NCBI GenBank assembly: GCA_033763995.1 | Contig: JANRJL010000004.1 | Location: 62,001-126,000, forward strand | Source: GCA-2737725 sp033763995 | Lineage (GTDB): Bacteria > Pseudomonadota > Alphaproteobacteria > Rhodospirillales > Rhodospirillaceae | Direction: 5' to 3' | DNA: 64,000 nucleotides | Shown here: positions 8,563 to 16,694 of the stretch, one piece after another | Position numbering within the stretch: position 1 is the stretch's first letter | Layout of the letters: every line of letters begins with the position of its first letter | Made by a program: the position numbers and the translations under genes | Notes under the pieces: generated by a model | What the model saw: the letters and a program-made list of their open reading frames with translations, nothing else | Told to the model about the DNA's origin: nothing | The model's database searches: none

Positions 8563-9012
8563 ATGAGAGTCGATTTTTATCATCTGCAATCCTCGCCGCT
8601 GGAGCGCGCCTTGCCGACGCTCCTGGAGCGCGTGCTCGCCTCGGGCCAGCGCGCCGTGGTGATGGCGGCCTCCGAGATCCGCGTCGAGGCGCTCGCCAAC
8701 ATGCTTTGGACCTACAATCCCAACTCGTGGCTGCCCCACGGCAGCGCCAAGGATGGGTTTGATTCGAGCCAGCCGGTGTGGCTGACCGACAAGGAAGAAA
8801 ACCCCAACGACGCGAAGGTGCTGGTGCTCACCGACGGCATGGCGGCGGCCTTCATGCCCCGTTTCGAGCGCTGCCTTGACCTGTTCGACGGCAACTCCGA
8901 GGCCGCCGTGGCCGAGGCCCGCGCCCGCTGGGGCGCGGCCAAGGCCGAGGGGCACGACCTGCACTACTGGCAGCAAAACCCCGCCGGCGGCTGGGCGGAA
9001 AAGGTCACGTAG
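8563..9012 (+). CDS. holC: DNA polymerase III chi subunit
   Basis: This 149-residue HolC protein is the chi subunit of the clamp loader, which links polymerase III holoenzyme to single-stranded-binding protein. The hallmark start MRVDFYHLQSSPLERALPTLLERV is present, as are ALANMLWTYNPNSWLPHG and the GFDSSQPVWLTDKEENPN stretch typical of alphaproteobacterial HolC. The ATG at 8563 begins exactly at this conserved block. It is followed by ndk, an arrangement often seen in this class. Confidence 0.92.
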   Translation: MRVDFYHLQSSPLERALPTLLERVLASGQRAVVMAASEIRVEALANMLWTYNPNSWLPHGSAKDGFDSSQPVWLTDKEENPNDAKVLVLTDGMAAAFMPRFERCLDLFDGNSEAAVAEARARWGAAKAEGHDLHYWQQNPAGGWAEKVT

Positions 9013-9111
9013 CCGCCCATGAGCTGAGTTGCGCCGACCCGGCCAGCCGTCTATAACCCCGCGCGATTTCAACCGTTTCCAACCCCATACGAGCAGACAA
9101 AGCGAGTTCCC

Positions 9112-9534
9112 ATGGCCGTGCAACGCACCTTCTCGATCATCAAGCCCGACGCCACGCGGCGCAACCTCACCGGCAAGATCAATGCCGTGCTGGAAGAAGG
9201 CGGCTTGCGCATCGTCGCGCAGCGGCGCATCCACATGAGCCGCGTTCAGGCCGAGACCTTCTACGGCGTGCACAAGGAGCGCCCGTTCTTCAAGAGCCTG
9301 GTGGACTTCATGACCTCGGGCCCGGTGGTGGTGCAGGTGCTGGAAGGCGAGAACGCCGTGGCGCGCAACCGCGAGCTGATGGGGGCGACCAACCCGGCCA
9401 ACGCCGCGCCCGGCACCATCCGCAAGCTGTTCGCGGAATCGATCGAGGCCAACTCGGCGCACGGCTCGGATTCGCCCGAAAACGCCGCCATCGAAATCGC
9501 CTACTTCTTCGCCGGCTGCGATATTCCCGGCTAG
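9112..9534 (+). CDS. ndk: Nucleoside diphosphate kinase
   Basis: This 140-residue kinase transfers the gamma phosphate of ATP to nucleoside diphosphates through a phospho-histidine. RTFSIIKPDATRRNLTGKI opens the fold; NPANAAPGTIR and the active-site block NSAHGSDSPENAAIEIAYFF (catalytic His in SAHGSD) are intact. The length is normal for bacterial Ndk. The start follows GCGAGT-type weak spacing, but the protein begins exactly at the conserved MAVQRTFSI. Cytoplasmic housekeeping enzyme of nucleotide metabolism. Confidence 0.97.
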   Translation: MAVQRTFSIIKPDATRRNLTGKINAVLEEGGLRIVAQRRIHMSRVQAETFYGVHKERPFFKSLVDFMTSGPVVVQVLEGENAVARNRELMGATNPANAAPGTIRKLFAESIEANSAHGSDSPENAAIEIAYFFAGCDIPG

Positions 9535-9539
9535 GCCAC

Positions 9540-10160
9540 ATGGCGCCGCTGCCGCAGCGCCCGCGTCTCGCGTTCCTGGCCTCGCACAACGGCACTAACA
9601 TGCGCGCCATCGTCGCGGCGTGCCGGGGCGGGAAGCTGAACGCCGAGCCCGCGCTGCTCATCGGCAACAATCGCGACTCAGGCGCCATCGCCTGGGCCGA
9701 GTTGCAGGGCGTGCCGTGGCAGCACCTCAGCGCCACCAAGCTCGGCTCCGAGGCGGCGCTGGATGCGGCCATGGCGGAGGCCTTGCGCGCGGCCAAGGCC
9801 GATCTGGTGATCCTCGCGGGCTACATGCGCAAGCTGGGCCCGAAAACTCTGGCGGCGTTTTCGCGCCGCATATTGAATGTGCATCCTGCCCTGCTGCCGA
9901 AGTTCGGCGGGCAGGGCATGTACGGCAAGCACGTGCATGAGGCCGTGCTGAAGTCCGGCGACCCAGTGACGGGCGCGACGATTCACATCGTCGACGGCGA
10001 ATACGATCACGGGCCCGTGGTCGCCCAAGCCCAAGTGCCGGTGGAGGCGGGCGACACGCCCGAGACGCTCGCGGCCCGCGTGCAAGCCAAGGAGCAGGAG
10101 CTTTATCCGCAGGTGCTGCGCGACATCATCGCCGGGAAGATCGAGTTGGATAAACTCTGA
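9540..10160 (+). CDS. purN: Phosphoribosylglycinamide formyltransferase (PurN)
   Basis: This 206-residue enzyme carries out the 10-formyl-THF-dependent third step of purine synthesis (GAR to FGAR). Evidence includes FLASHNGTNMRAI at residues 12-24 (the phosphate loop, usually GNGSN), LAGYMRKLG, the catalytic NVHPALLPKFGG and the HIVDGEYDHGPVV segment with the catalytic Asp. The variant loop and the GGQGMYG stretch differ from the common proteobacterial form, so it may belong to another PurN subgroup. It begins five bases after ndk and is convergent with purM, whereas many bacteria have purMN as one operon. Confidence 0.88.
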   Translation: MAPLPQRPRLAFLASHNGTNMRAIVAACRGGKLNAEPALLIGNNRDSGAIAWAELQGVPWQHLSATKLGSEAALDAAMAEALRAAKADLVILAGYMRKLGPKTLAAFSRRILNVHPALLPKFGGQGMYGKHVHEAVLKSGDPVTGATIHIVDGEYDHGPVVAQAQVPVEAGDTPETLAARVQAKEQELYPQVLRDIIAGKIELDKL

Positions 10161-10180
10161 ATGGAGTTAAAAACTCCGCT

Positions 10181-10269
10181 GTCATCCTGGGGCTTGTCCC
10201 CAGGATCCAGAAGTCCCAACAACGGTCGAGAATGTTGCTCTGGGCCCTGGGAACAAGTCCCAGGGCGAC
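10181..10269. repeat. REP-like double hairpin, copy A
   Basis: Two hairpins lie head to tail. CCTGGGG-cttgt-CCCCAGG spans 10186-10204 and CCCTGGG-aacaagt-CCCAGGG spans 10245-10265; the block starts GTCATCC and ends GGGCGAC. Two further copies occur at 20359-20448 and 25348-25471. The last 28 bases of this copy (10242-10269) are identical to 25444-25471. It fills the gap between convergent purN and purM, where it could also terminate transcription both ways. Confidence 0.85.
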
Positions 10270-10280
10270 AATTGAGGAAT

Positions 10281-11390
10281 CTACGCCCGCAAGTGCATGT
10301 CGGCGTCGGTGTAGGTGATACCGAGCGGCTCGATCACCACGCGCTTGGGGCCGGCTTCGACCTGGCCCGCGATCCAGGCCGCCACGCCGGCTTTTGCGGC
10401 GACGGCGACGGTTTTTTCCGCGTCGGCGGGGCTCACGAACAGGGCGAAGCCCGCGCCCATGTTGAACGTGCCGTAGGCCTCGGCGTCCGTCAGCCGCGCG
10501 GCGCGCTGCAAGTAGCTCAACACCGGCGGCACCGTGCCAATCGCATGGAAGCGGTAGGTGAAAGCGCTCGCGTGGCGCATGATCTTGCGCCAGCCGTGGC
10601 CGGTGATGTTGGCGCAGTAGTGCGGTACGACACCTGCGGCGAACAATGCCTCGGTCACGGGCGAGTATAGAACGGTGGCATCCAGCAGCGCATCGCCGAA
10701 CAGCCGCCCGTCGCCAAGCTTGGCCTTGTAGCCCTCGGGCGAATCAGTTGCGACCTTGCGCGCCAGCGAAACGCCATTCGCGTGAATACCGCTCGATGCC
10801 AGCAGCACGATTGAATCGCCCACGGCCAACTTGTCGGCGATGGTCAGGCGCTCTTTCGGCTTGATGATGCCGATGCACGAGGCCGCGAGGTCGATGGTGT
10901 CGGCGTTCACCACGCCGCCGAGGCTGGGCGTCTCGCCACCGCCCCAACTGACGCCACAACGGTCGCACGCCGCCTTCCAGCCCCGCACCAGATCGGCGGC
11001 CCGCTGTTTGTCGTCGAACCAGGTGCTTGACCCCGCCGCCCAATAGGCCTGCACCGAAATCGGCGTGGCGCCCACGGTGATGATGTCGTTGATGGCCATG
11101 GCCAGCGTGTCTTGGGCGAGCGCGTCGAAGTACGTCTTGCCGGTGATGGGCCGCATCGCGTCGGCGATCAGCACCTTGGTGCCCAGGCACTCGGTGATGG
11201 AGGCCAAATAGAAGTCGCCCATGTCGACCACGTAGGCCGACTCGCCGCGCGAGGCGGTGACTTCGCGCAAGGCGTGGCGGGCCAAGTTGCCGCCGGTGTC
11301 GCGCGCGGCGCGCTGGGCGTCGATCTTGAGGGGGTCGATCTTGGTGTAATCCACCCCGGCGGCGCGGTAGTCGATGGGCGTGTTGTTCAT
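10281..11390 (-). CDS. purM: Phosphoribosylformylglycinamidine cyclo-ligase (AIR synthase)
   Basis: This 369-residue enzyme of the PurM/PurL ATP-grasp-like fold closes the imidazole ring (FGAM to AIR). Features include IDYRAAGVDY at the N-terminus, DTLAMAINDIITVGATPI (metal/ATP-binding Asp-Asn pair), WGGGETPSLGGVV, LLASSGIHANG (the PurM signature) and a C-terminal GTFNMGAGFALFV block. The glycine-rich ATP region and the extra N-terminal segment deviate from typical proteobacterial PurM, as does the neighbouring PurN. The ATG at 11390 is placed at the conserved MNNTPIDYRAAG. It is divergent from the DUF2066 gene. Confidence 0.88.
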   Translation of the reverse strand: MNNTPIDYRAAGVDYTKIDPLKIDAQRAARDTGGNLARHALREVTASRGESAYVVDMGDFYLASITECLGTKVLIADAMRPITGKTYFDALAQDTLAMAINDIITVGATPISVQAYWAAGSSTWFDDKQRAADLVRGWKAACDRCGVSWGGGETPSLGGVVNADTIDLAASCIGIIKPKERLTIADKLAVGDSIVLLASSGIHANGVSLARKVATDSPEGYKAKLGDGRLFGDALLDATVLYSPVTEALFAAGVVPHYCANITGHGWRKIMRHASAFTYRFHAIGTVPPVLSYLQRAARLTDAEAYGTFNMGAGFALFVSPADAEKTVAVAAKAGVAAWIAGQVEAGPKRVVIEPLGITYTDADMHLRA

Positions 11391-11541
11391 GCCGGCCCGC
11401 GCCCCGCGATCCTGTCGACCGGCGCGGTGGAGTAGGCTAAACCGTTGCTGTCGCCCCAGCTGATTGGCACAAAGATCACTGACACTAAAGCCCAAAATTA
11501 GCCGCAAGGCTGCCCAAAGTTCGGGCAACATACTGGATCGA

Positions 11542-12792
11542 ATGTCGATGGCAAGTATCGCTCATAAGCTGGGTTTGGGGCTGTGTTTAACGGCGCTTTT
11601 GGCCTGCCTCAAGGGCCCGTTGGCGGCCCAGGAGGCGGTCGTGCCAGCGCCCGTCACGATGACCCCGGCGGCCGTGGAGTTGCCCGCCAACGCCCTGGAT
11701 GCGTTCGTGGTGCGCGCCGTGCCGGTGGACGTCACGGCGGCCAACGTCAGCGAGGCGCGCGAGCGGGGGCTCACGCAGGGCCGGGTGGCCGCCTTCCGCC
11801 GCCTCACCGAGCGATTGGTGGCGCGCGGCAATCTCGCCGCCGTGGCCACGCCCCCGGCCGGCCAGGTCATCGACATGATCCAGGAGTTCTCCATCGCCAA
11901 CGAGCGTTCCTCGGCGGTGCGCTACCTGGCCGAGATCACCGTGCGCTTCGATCCCAATGCCGTGCGTGCGTACTTCCGCTCGCAAAACGTGCCCTTCGCC
12001 GAAACCGCCAGCCGCCCGATGCTGGTGGTGCCCGCCGTGCAAGCCGATCCCAATGCTCCGGCGCAACTGTGGCTCGACGGCGATCCGTGGGCCGCGGCCT
12101 GGACCAAGGTCGAGTATCGCGACGGCCTGTTGCCGTTTCTGATGCCCTTGGGCGACCTGGACGACATCGCCGCCCTGACGGCGGAACAACTCATGACCCA
12201 AGATGAAGACGCCTTCACGCGCCTGGCGACGAAATACGGCACCGCCGGCGTCATCGTCGCCACGCTCACGGCCTCCGCCGACATGCCCGGCACCTGGTCG
12301 GTGGCTTTGAGCGAATGGCGCAGCAACGGCGCCACCTGGAGCGGGCAGGTGCCGGTGGCGGGGCTGGCCGATCCGACGTCGGTCGATCTGCTGGCCGCCG
12401 TGGCGGCCGATTGCGTCGCGGCTTTGGAAGATGCCTGGAAGCAGCGCAACATGCTGCAGTTCGGGCAGGGCGGGCGGCTCACGGCCCTGGCGCCGCTCAC
12501 CAGCCTGCAGGACTGGTTGCGGATCAAGACGCTGCTGGCCCAGGTGCCGGTGGTGGAGCGCGTCGAGCTGCAAGCCATCAGCAAGACCACGGCGCAGGTG
12601 ATCGTGTCCTATGCCGGCGACGAAACGCAGCTGCAGTTCGCGGCCGGGCAATACGGGCTCGACCTTAGCCGCGACGGCGAGATGTGGATGCTGCGCGTGG
12701 CCCCCGGCGCGCGGATCTTGCCGCCGCCTGGCGTGGCGTCCTCGGCGCCCGCGATCCCGGCTCCGATCCCGGCTCCGGCTGTGGTCGAGTAA
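11542..12792 (+). CDS. Exported DUF2066 protein
   Basis: This is a roughly 416-residue secreted protein. A signal peptide (LGLGLCLTALLACLKGPLAAQEA) ends near residue 32. The next ~130 residues match DUF2066: VRAVPVDVTAANVSEARERGL, then AAFRRLTERLV, then VRYLAEITVRFDPNAV. The rest has repeated alpha/beta segments and a Pro/Ala tail. The function of the family is unknown; it commonly sits between purM and hdaA in alphaproteobacteria, as here. Starts at 11542 and 11548 (both ATG) are possible; neither has a strong ribosome site. Confidence 0.8.
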   Translation: MSMASIAHKLGLGLCLTALLACLKGPLAAQEAVVPAPVTMTPAAVELPANALDAFVVRAVPVDVTAANVSEARERGLTQGRVAAFRRLTERLVARGNLAAVATPPAGQVIDMIQEFSIANERSSAVRYLAEITVRFDPNAVRAYFRSQNVPFAETASRPMLVVPAVQADPNAPAQLWLDGDPWAAAWTKVEYRDGLLPFLMPLGDLDDIAALTAEQLMTQDEDAFTRLATKYGTAGVIVATLTASADMPGTWSVALSEWRSNGATWSGQVPVAGLADPTSVDLLAAVAADCVAALEDAWKQRNMLQFGQGGRLTALAPLTSLQDWLRIKTLLAQVPVVERVELQAISKTTAQVIVSYAGDETQLQFAAGQYGLDLSRDGEMWMLRVAPGARILPPPGVASSAPAIPAPIPAPAVVE

Positions 12793-12814
12793 GGCGCGGT
12801 TGCGTCCGCACGCC

Positions 12815-13489
12815 ATGGCCGCGCCTCGGCAACTCCCCCTCAATCTCACCTTTCGTCCGGCGCAAGCCCGCGAGGATTTTTTTGTGGCCCCCGGCAACGC
12901 CCCGGCCGTGGCCTGGATCGACCGCTGGCCCAACTGGCCCGCGCGCGTGCTGGGCTTGCATGGTCCGGCGGGCTGCGGAAAATCTCATCTGGTGCAGGTC
13001 TTCGCCGCCCGCGCCGCGGCGCGCGTGATCGAAGCCGCCGCGCTCGACGTCGCCCGCGCGGGCGAGCTGGCCAAGCCCGGCGCCGCCGTGGCGGTGGAAG
13101 AAGCCGACCGCGGCGTCGACGAGCGCGCGCTGTTCCACCTTTTTAATGCGGTCAACGAACAGCAGGGCTGGCTGTTGCTGACCGGCCGCGAGGCTCCGGC
13201 GCGCTGGTCCGTTGCCTTGCCCGACTTGCGCTCGCGCCTCAGCGCCATTCCCACGGCGGCCATCGAGGCGCCCGACGACGCCATGATGCAGGCGGTGCTG
13301 GTGAAACTGTTCGCCGACCGCCACATCGCCGTGCCGCCCGAGGTGGTCGAGTACCTGCTGCGCCACATGGAGCGCAGCTTCGCCAGCGCGCGGCGCATGG
13401 CCGACCTGGCCGACCGCGAGTCCCTCGCCGGACAACGCGCGGTCACCGTGCCCCTGGTGCGGGCGTTATTGGAGCGTGCGGCGGACTAA
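12815..13489 (+). CDS. hdaA: HdaA, DnaA-related regulator of replication initiation
   Basis: This 224-residue DnaA-like AAA protein opens with RQLPLNLTFRP, a clamp-binding QLPLNL-type motif (residues 4-10) expected to contact the beta sliding clamp. Walker A is GPAGCGKSHL, a VEEADR motif stands for Walker B, and the C-terminal box is ERSFASARRMADLADRESLA. Hda proteins stimulate ATP hydrolysis by DnaA after the fork is loaded and so prevent re-initiation. There is no DNA-binding domain IV, as expected for Hda. The gene follows the DUF2066 gene by 22 bases and overlaps the convergent sixA by four. Confidence 0.9.
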   Translation: MAAPRQLPLNLTFRPAQAREDFFVAPGNAPAVAWIDRWPNWPARVLGLHGPAGCGKSHLVQVFAARAAARVIEAAALDVARAGELAKPGAAVAVEEADRGVDERALFHLFNAVNEQQGWLLLTGREAPARWSVALPDLRSRLSAIPTAAIEAPDDAMMQAVLVKLFADRHIAVPPEVVEYLLRHMERSFASARRMADLADRESLAGQRAVTVPLVRALLERAAD

Positions 13490-14019
13490 GTCTTTTCTTC
13501 AAGATCGCGCGGGCGGAGGAAGCGCGTCAACTCACCGAGCCCGGCATCGACTTTTTTCCACGATGGCACGTCGAAGGTGAGGGTGCACAGCGCGCCGGTG
13601 GGAAACTTGGTGCGCAGGCGGTTGAGGCCCTTGGCCTGGCCGCGCCCGGCGCGCCCGGTCACCGTCAGGGCGACGTCGTGCAGCCCGGGATTATGACCGA
13701 CGATCATCGCCGCGTCGGTGTCGTCGGGCAGGCCTTGAATGAAGCGCATCAGGTCGTCGCACGCCGCCATGTAAAGCCGGTCGCGATAGCTCACCGGCGG
13801 ATTACCCAAGTCGTGACGAAGCGCATCGAACGTCTCGCGCGTGCGCCGCGCCGTCGAGCAAAACACGCGCCCGACCTTGAGATCGGCGATTTTTATCGCT
13901 TCGCCCATGTGCTTGATCGCCTTGCGGCCCCGCGCCGCCAGCGCGCGGGTGTGATCCTCGCCGTCGGTGCGTCCCAATTCCGCTTTGGCGTGGCGCAAGA
14001 GGTGCAAGACTTTAGTCAA
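13486..14019 (-). CDS. sixA: SixA-type phosphohistidine phosphatase
   Basis: This 177-residue histidine phosphatase is of the short SixA branch. The RH-containing motif is VLHLLRHAKAEL at the N-terminus; AARGRKAIKHMGEAI, VFCSTARRTRETF and MIVGHNPGLHDVAL (second catalytic His) complete the active site. SixA removes phosphate from histidine phospho-carriers. The TTG at 14019 is preferred because AAAGGA lies six bases upstream and it places M-T-K-V-L directly before the motif; a GTG at 14040 is also in frame. The 3' end overlaps hdaA by four bases. Confidence 0.85.
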   Translation of the reverse strand: MTKVLHLLRHAKAELGRTDGEDHTRALAARGRKAIKHMGEAIKIADLKVGRVFCSTARRTRETFDALRHDLGNPPVSYRDRLYMAACDDLMRFIQGLPDDTDAAMIVGHNPGLHDVALTVTGRAGRGQAKGLNRLRTKFPTGALCTLTFDVPSWKKVDAGLGELTRFLRPRDLEEKT

Positions 14020-14142
14020 TTCAATTCCTTTCTCGGCCACAAACCGCCGGTTCGACAGAGTTCGACGGCCATGTTACATTTCTATCGGTTGAATCCGCGG
14101 CGTTCGTTGCAATTTTGTGAAGTCTGCGCCGCCGGGGATTGT

Positions 14143-14410
14143 AGGCCCTATTTACAGAGTTCTATTGAGGCTGCGATGACCGGATGTGGACGAGGACCAG
14201 GAGACGAGCCGCAGGCGATGTGGGGCATCGCCAAGGCTCGTCGACAAAGTCATCGGCCAGATCCGGTCATCCCATCCGGGTTGCGCCCGGACGGCCGATC
14301 CTCCTCGCCGTCGGGCTCGGCCGTAGCGCCACTACGACCCACGCCCGCCGGCTTGATGCTCAGCCGTCCGGACCGCAACGCAGCCCAATACAACTCTGTA
14401 AATAGGGCCT
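14143..14410. repeat. 268-bp foldback element with nested inverted repeats
   Basis: The ends are 25-bp inverted repeats (14143-14167 and 14386-14410) with one mismatch; each contains CCCTATTTACAGAGTT or its complement. Inside lie GATGACCGGAT (14175-14185) paired with ATCCGGTCATC (14261-14271), and inside that GACGAGCC (14203-14210) with GGCTCGTC (14235-14242) closing a smaller stem GGCGATG/CATCGCC. Short hairpins fill the right half. No credible reading frame exists. It looks like a non-autonomous, MITE-like element or a highly structured RNA upstream of ppk. No clear target duplication is visible. Confidence 0.75.
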
Positions 14411-14455
14411 GGTCCATGAGATAGATCATGAAATAGGCCCGAAACTCGTTTCATT

Positions 14456-16624
14456 ATGATTCAAAGTTCGACCGCTCCCCGCGAATCGTCAACGTCCCTG
14501 CGCCTGCCGGAAGATTTTCCGCCGCGCGAGCGCTTGATCAACCGCGAGCTGTCGTGGCTGGCCTTCAACACCCGCGTGCTGGAAGAGGCGCTCAATCCGC
14601 GCCACCCGCTGCTGGAGCGCGTGCGCTTTTTGTCGATCTCGGCCTCGAACCTGGACGAGTTCTACATGGTGCGGGTCGCGGGCATCAAAGGCCAGATCAA
14701 CGCCGGGGTGACGCTCACTTCCGACGACGGCATGACGCCCGCCGAACAGCTCGAGGCCATCAACACCCAGGTGCGCGAACTGTTCCGCCGCCAGGGCGAG
14801 GCGTGGCAAGGCCTCAAGACGCTTCTGGAGAAGGAAGGCATCGTCGTGCTGGCGCCCGAGGACCTGCGCCCGTCGGACCGCGACTGGCTCGACCAACGCT
14901 TCATGGAGCATTACTTCCCGGTGCTGACGCCGCTGGCGATCGATCCGGCCCATCCGTTTCCGTTCATTCCCAATCTCGGCCACGCGCTGCTGCTGGAACT
15001 GGCGCGCATCGCCGACGGCGACGTCATGCGCGCGCTGGTGCCGATCCCGCCGCAGATCGAGCGTTTCGTGCGCCTGCACGGCCAGGGCACGCGCTTTATC
15101 CAGATGGAAGACGTGGTGCGGCTGTTCGCGGGCCGCCTGTTTCCCGGCTATCGCGTGCTCTCCACCGGCCATTTCCGGGTCATTCGCGATTCCGAAATGG
15201 AAGTGGAGGAGGAGTCGGAGGACCTGGTGCGCAGTTTCGAAAGCGCGCTCAAGCGCCGCCGGCTGGGCACGTGCATCCGGCTCGCCATCAGCGGCGGCAT
15301 GACGTCCGAGCAGGTCAAGCTGATCTGCGACGAGCTGGAAGTCTCGCCGGCCGACACGTTCCACATCGACGGCATGATCGGCCAGGTGGACCTGAAGCAG
15401 CTCATCAACGACGACCGGCCCGATCTGCTGTTTCCGCCCTACAACGCGCGCTTCCCGGAACGCATCCGCGACTTCAACGGCGATTGCTTCGCGGCCATCC
15501 GGCAGAAGGACATTCTGGTCCATCACCCCTACGAATCCTTCGACGTGGTGGTGCAGTTCCTGCGCCAGGCGGCGCGCGACCCCAACGTGGTGTCGATCAA
15601 GCAGACGCTCTATCGCACCAGCAAGGATTCGCCCATCATCAAGGCGCTGATCGAGGCCGCCGAGGCGGGCAAGTCGGTCACCGCCATGGTGGAGTTGAAG
15701 GCGCGCTTCGACGAGGAAGCCAACATCCGCTGGGCGCGCGACCTGGAGCGCGCCGGGGCCAACGTCGTGTTCGGCTTCACCAACCTCAAGACCCACGCCA
15801 AGATTTCGCTGGTGGTGCGCCGCGAAGGGCCCGAGACGCGCCCTTACGTGCACTTCGGCACCGGCAACTATCACCCGGTCACGGCCAAGATCTACACCGA
15901 CCTGTCGTTCTTCACCTGCGATCCGGTGCTGTGCCGCGACGCCGCGCGCGTGTTCAACTACATGACCGGCTACGCCACGCCCGACACGCTGGAAAAACTC
16001 TCCATCGCGCCCCTGGGCCTGATGGAAAAGATTCTCGGCCTGATCGACGACGAGATCGTCTTCGCCCGCGCCGGCAAGCCCGCCACCATTTGGGCGAAGA
16101 TGAATTCCATCGTCGATCCCACCATCATCAACGCGCTCTACCGCGCCTCGCAGGCCGGCGTGAAGATCGAGCTGATCGTCCGCGGCATCTGCTGCCTGCG
16201 CCCGGGCGTGAAAGGGCTGTCCGAGAACATCCGCGTGAAAAGCATCGTCGGGCGGTTCCTGGAGCATTCGCGCATCATGTGCTTCGGCAACGGCCATGAG
16301 ATGCCCTCGCGCAAGGCGAAGCTGTATTTCTCGTCCGCCGACTTGATGCCGCGCAACCTGCTGGCCCGCGTCGAGACCTTCGTGCCCATCGAGAACGCCA
16401 CCGTGCATCAGCAGGTGTTGGACCAGATCATGGTGGCCAACCTCAACGACAATCTGCAAAGCTGGAGCTTGCGCCCCGACGGCACCTACGCCCGCCTGTC
16501 GCCCACCGCCGCGCCGTTTTCGGCCCACGACTATTTCATGAACAATCCCAGCCTGTCGGGGCGCGGCAGCGCGGTCGAACGCACGCGGGTGCGGGTGCCC
16601 AAGCTGGTTCCCACCAAGCGCTAA
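14456..16624 (+). CDS. ppk: Polyphosphate kinase 1
   Basis: This 722-residue PPK1 makes inorganic polyphosphate from ATP. Domain order is normal: N-terminal helical domain (RELSWLAFNTRVLEEA), head domain, and two PLD-like catalytic domains. The autophosphorylated histidine is His447 in KTHAKI, and the second catalytic histidine is His604 in RFLEHSRI. HFGTGNYHP and LYFSSADLMPRN are intact. It is followed by ppx, a common pairing that sets polyphosphate levels. The ATG at 14456 lies 46 bases after the foldback element, so that element occupies the likely promoter region. Confidence 0.97.
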   Translation: MIQSSTAPRESSTSLRLPEDFPPRERLINRELSWLAFNTRVLEEALNPRHPLLERVRFLSISASNLDEFYMVRVAGIKGQINAGVTLTSDDGMTPAEQLEAINTQVRELFRRQGEAWQGLKTLLEKEGIVVLAPEDLRPSDRDWLDQRFMEHYFPVLTPLAIDPAHPFPFIPNLGHALLLELARIADGDVMRALVPIPPQIERFVRLHGQGTRFIQMEDVVRLFAGRLFPGYRVLSTGHFRVIRDSEMEVEEESEDLVRSFESALKRRRLGTCIRLAISGGMTSEQVKLICDELEVSPADTFHIDGMIGQVDLKQLINDDRPDLLFPPYNARFPERIRDFNGDCFAAIRQKDILVHHPYESFDVVVQFLRQAARDPNVVSIKQTLYRTSKDSPIIKALIEAAEAGKSVTAMVELKARFDEEANIRWARDLERAGANVVFGFTNLKTHAKISLVVRREGPETRPYVHFGTGNYHPVTAKIYTDLSFFTCDPVLCRDAARVFNYMTGYATPDTLEKLSIAPLGLMEKILGLIDDEIVFARAGKPATIWAKMNSIVDPTIINALYRASQAGVKIELIVRGICCLRPGVKGLSENIRVKSIVGRFLEHSRIMCFGNGHEMPSRKAKLYFSSADLMPRNLLARVETFVPIENATVHQQVLDQIMVANLNDNLQSWSLRPDGTYARLSPTAAPFSAHDYFMNNPSLSGRGSAVERTRVRVPKLVPTKR

Positions 16625-16640
16625 AACTGATATCACACGC

Positions 16641-16675
16641 CCCGAATCCGGGCGCCCGCCCGGGAAACGTTTTCG
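16641..16675. terminator. Hairpin between ppk and ppx
   Basis: CCCGAA near 16641 and TTCGGG ending near 16677 bracket an inner CCGGG/CCCGG stem, giving a compact GC-rich hairpin in the 70-base gap after ppk. It lacks a clear T-run. It may attenuate read-through into ppx or stabilise the ppk message. Confidence 0.35.
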
Positions 16676-16694
16676 GGCCCCGCTTCACCGACCC

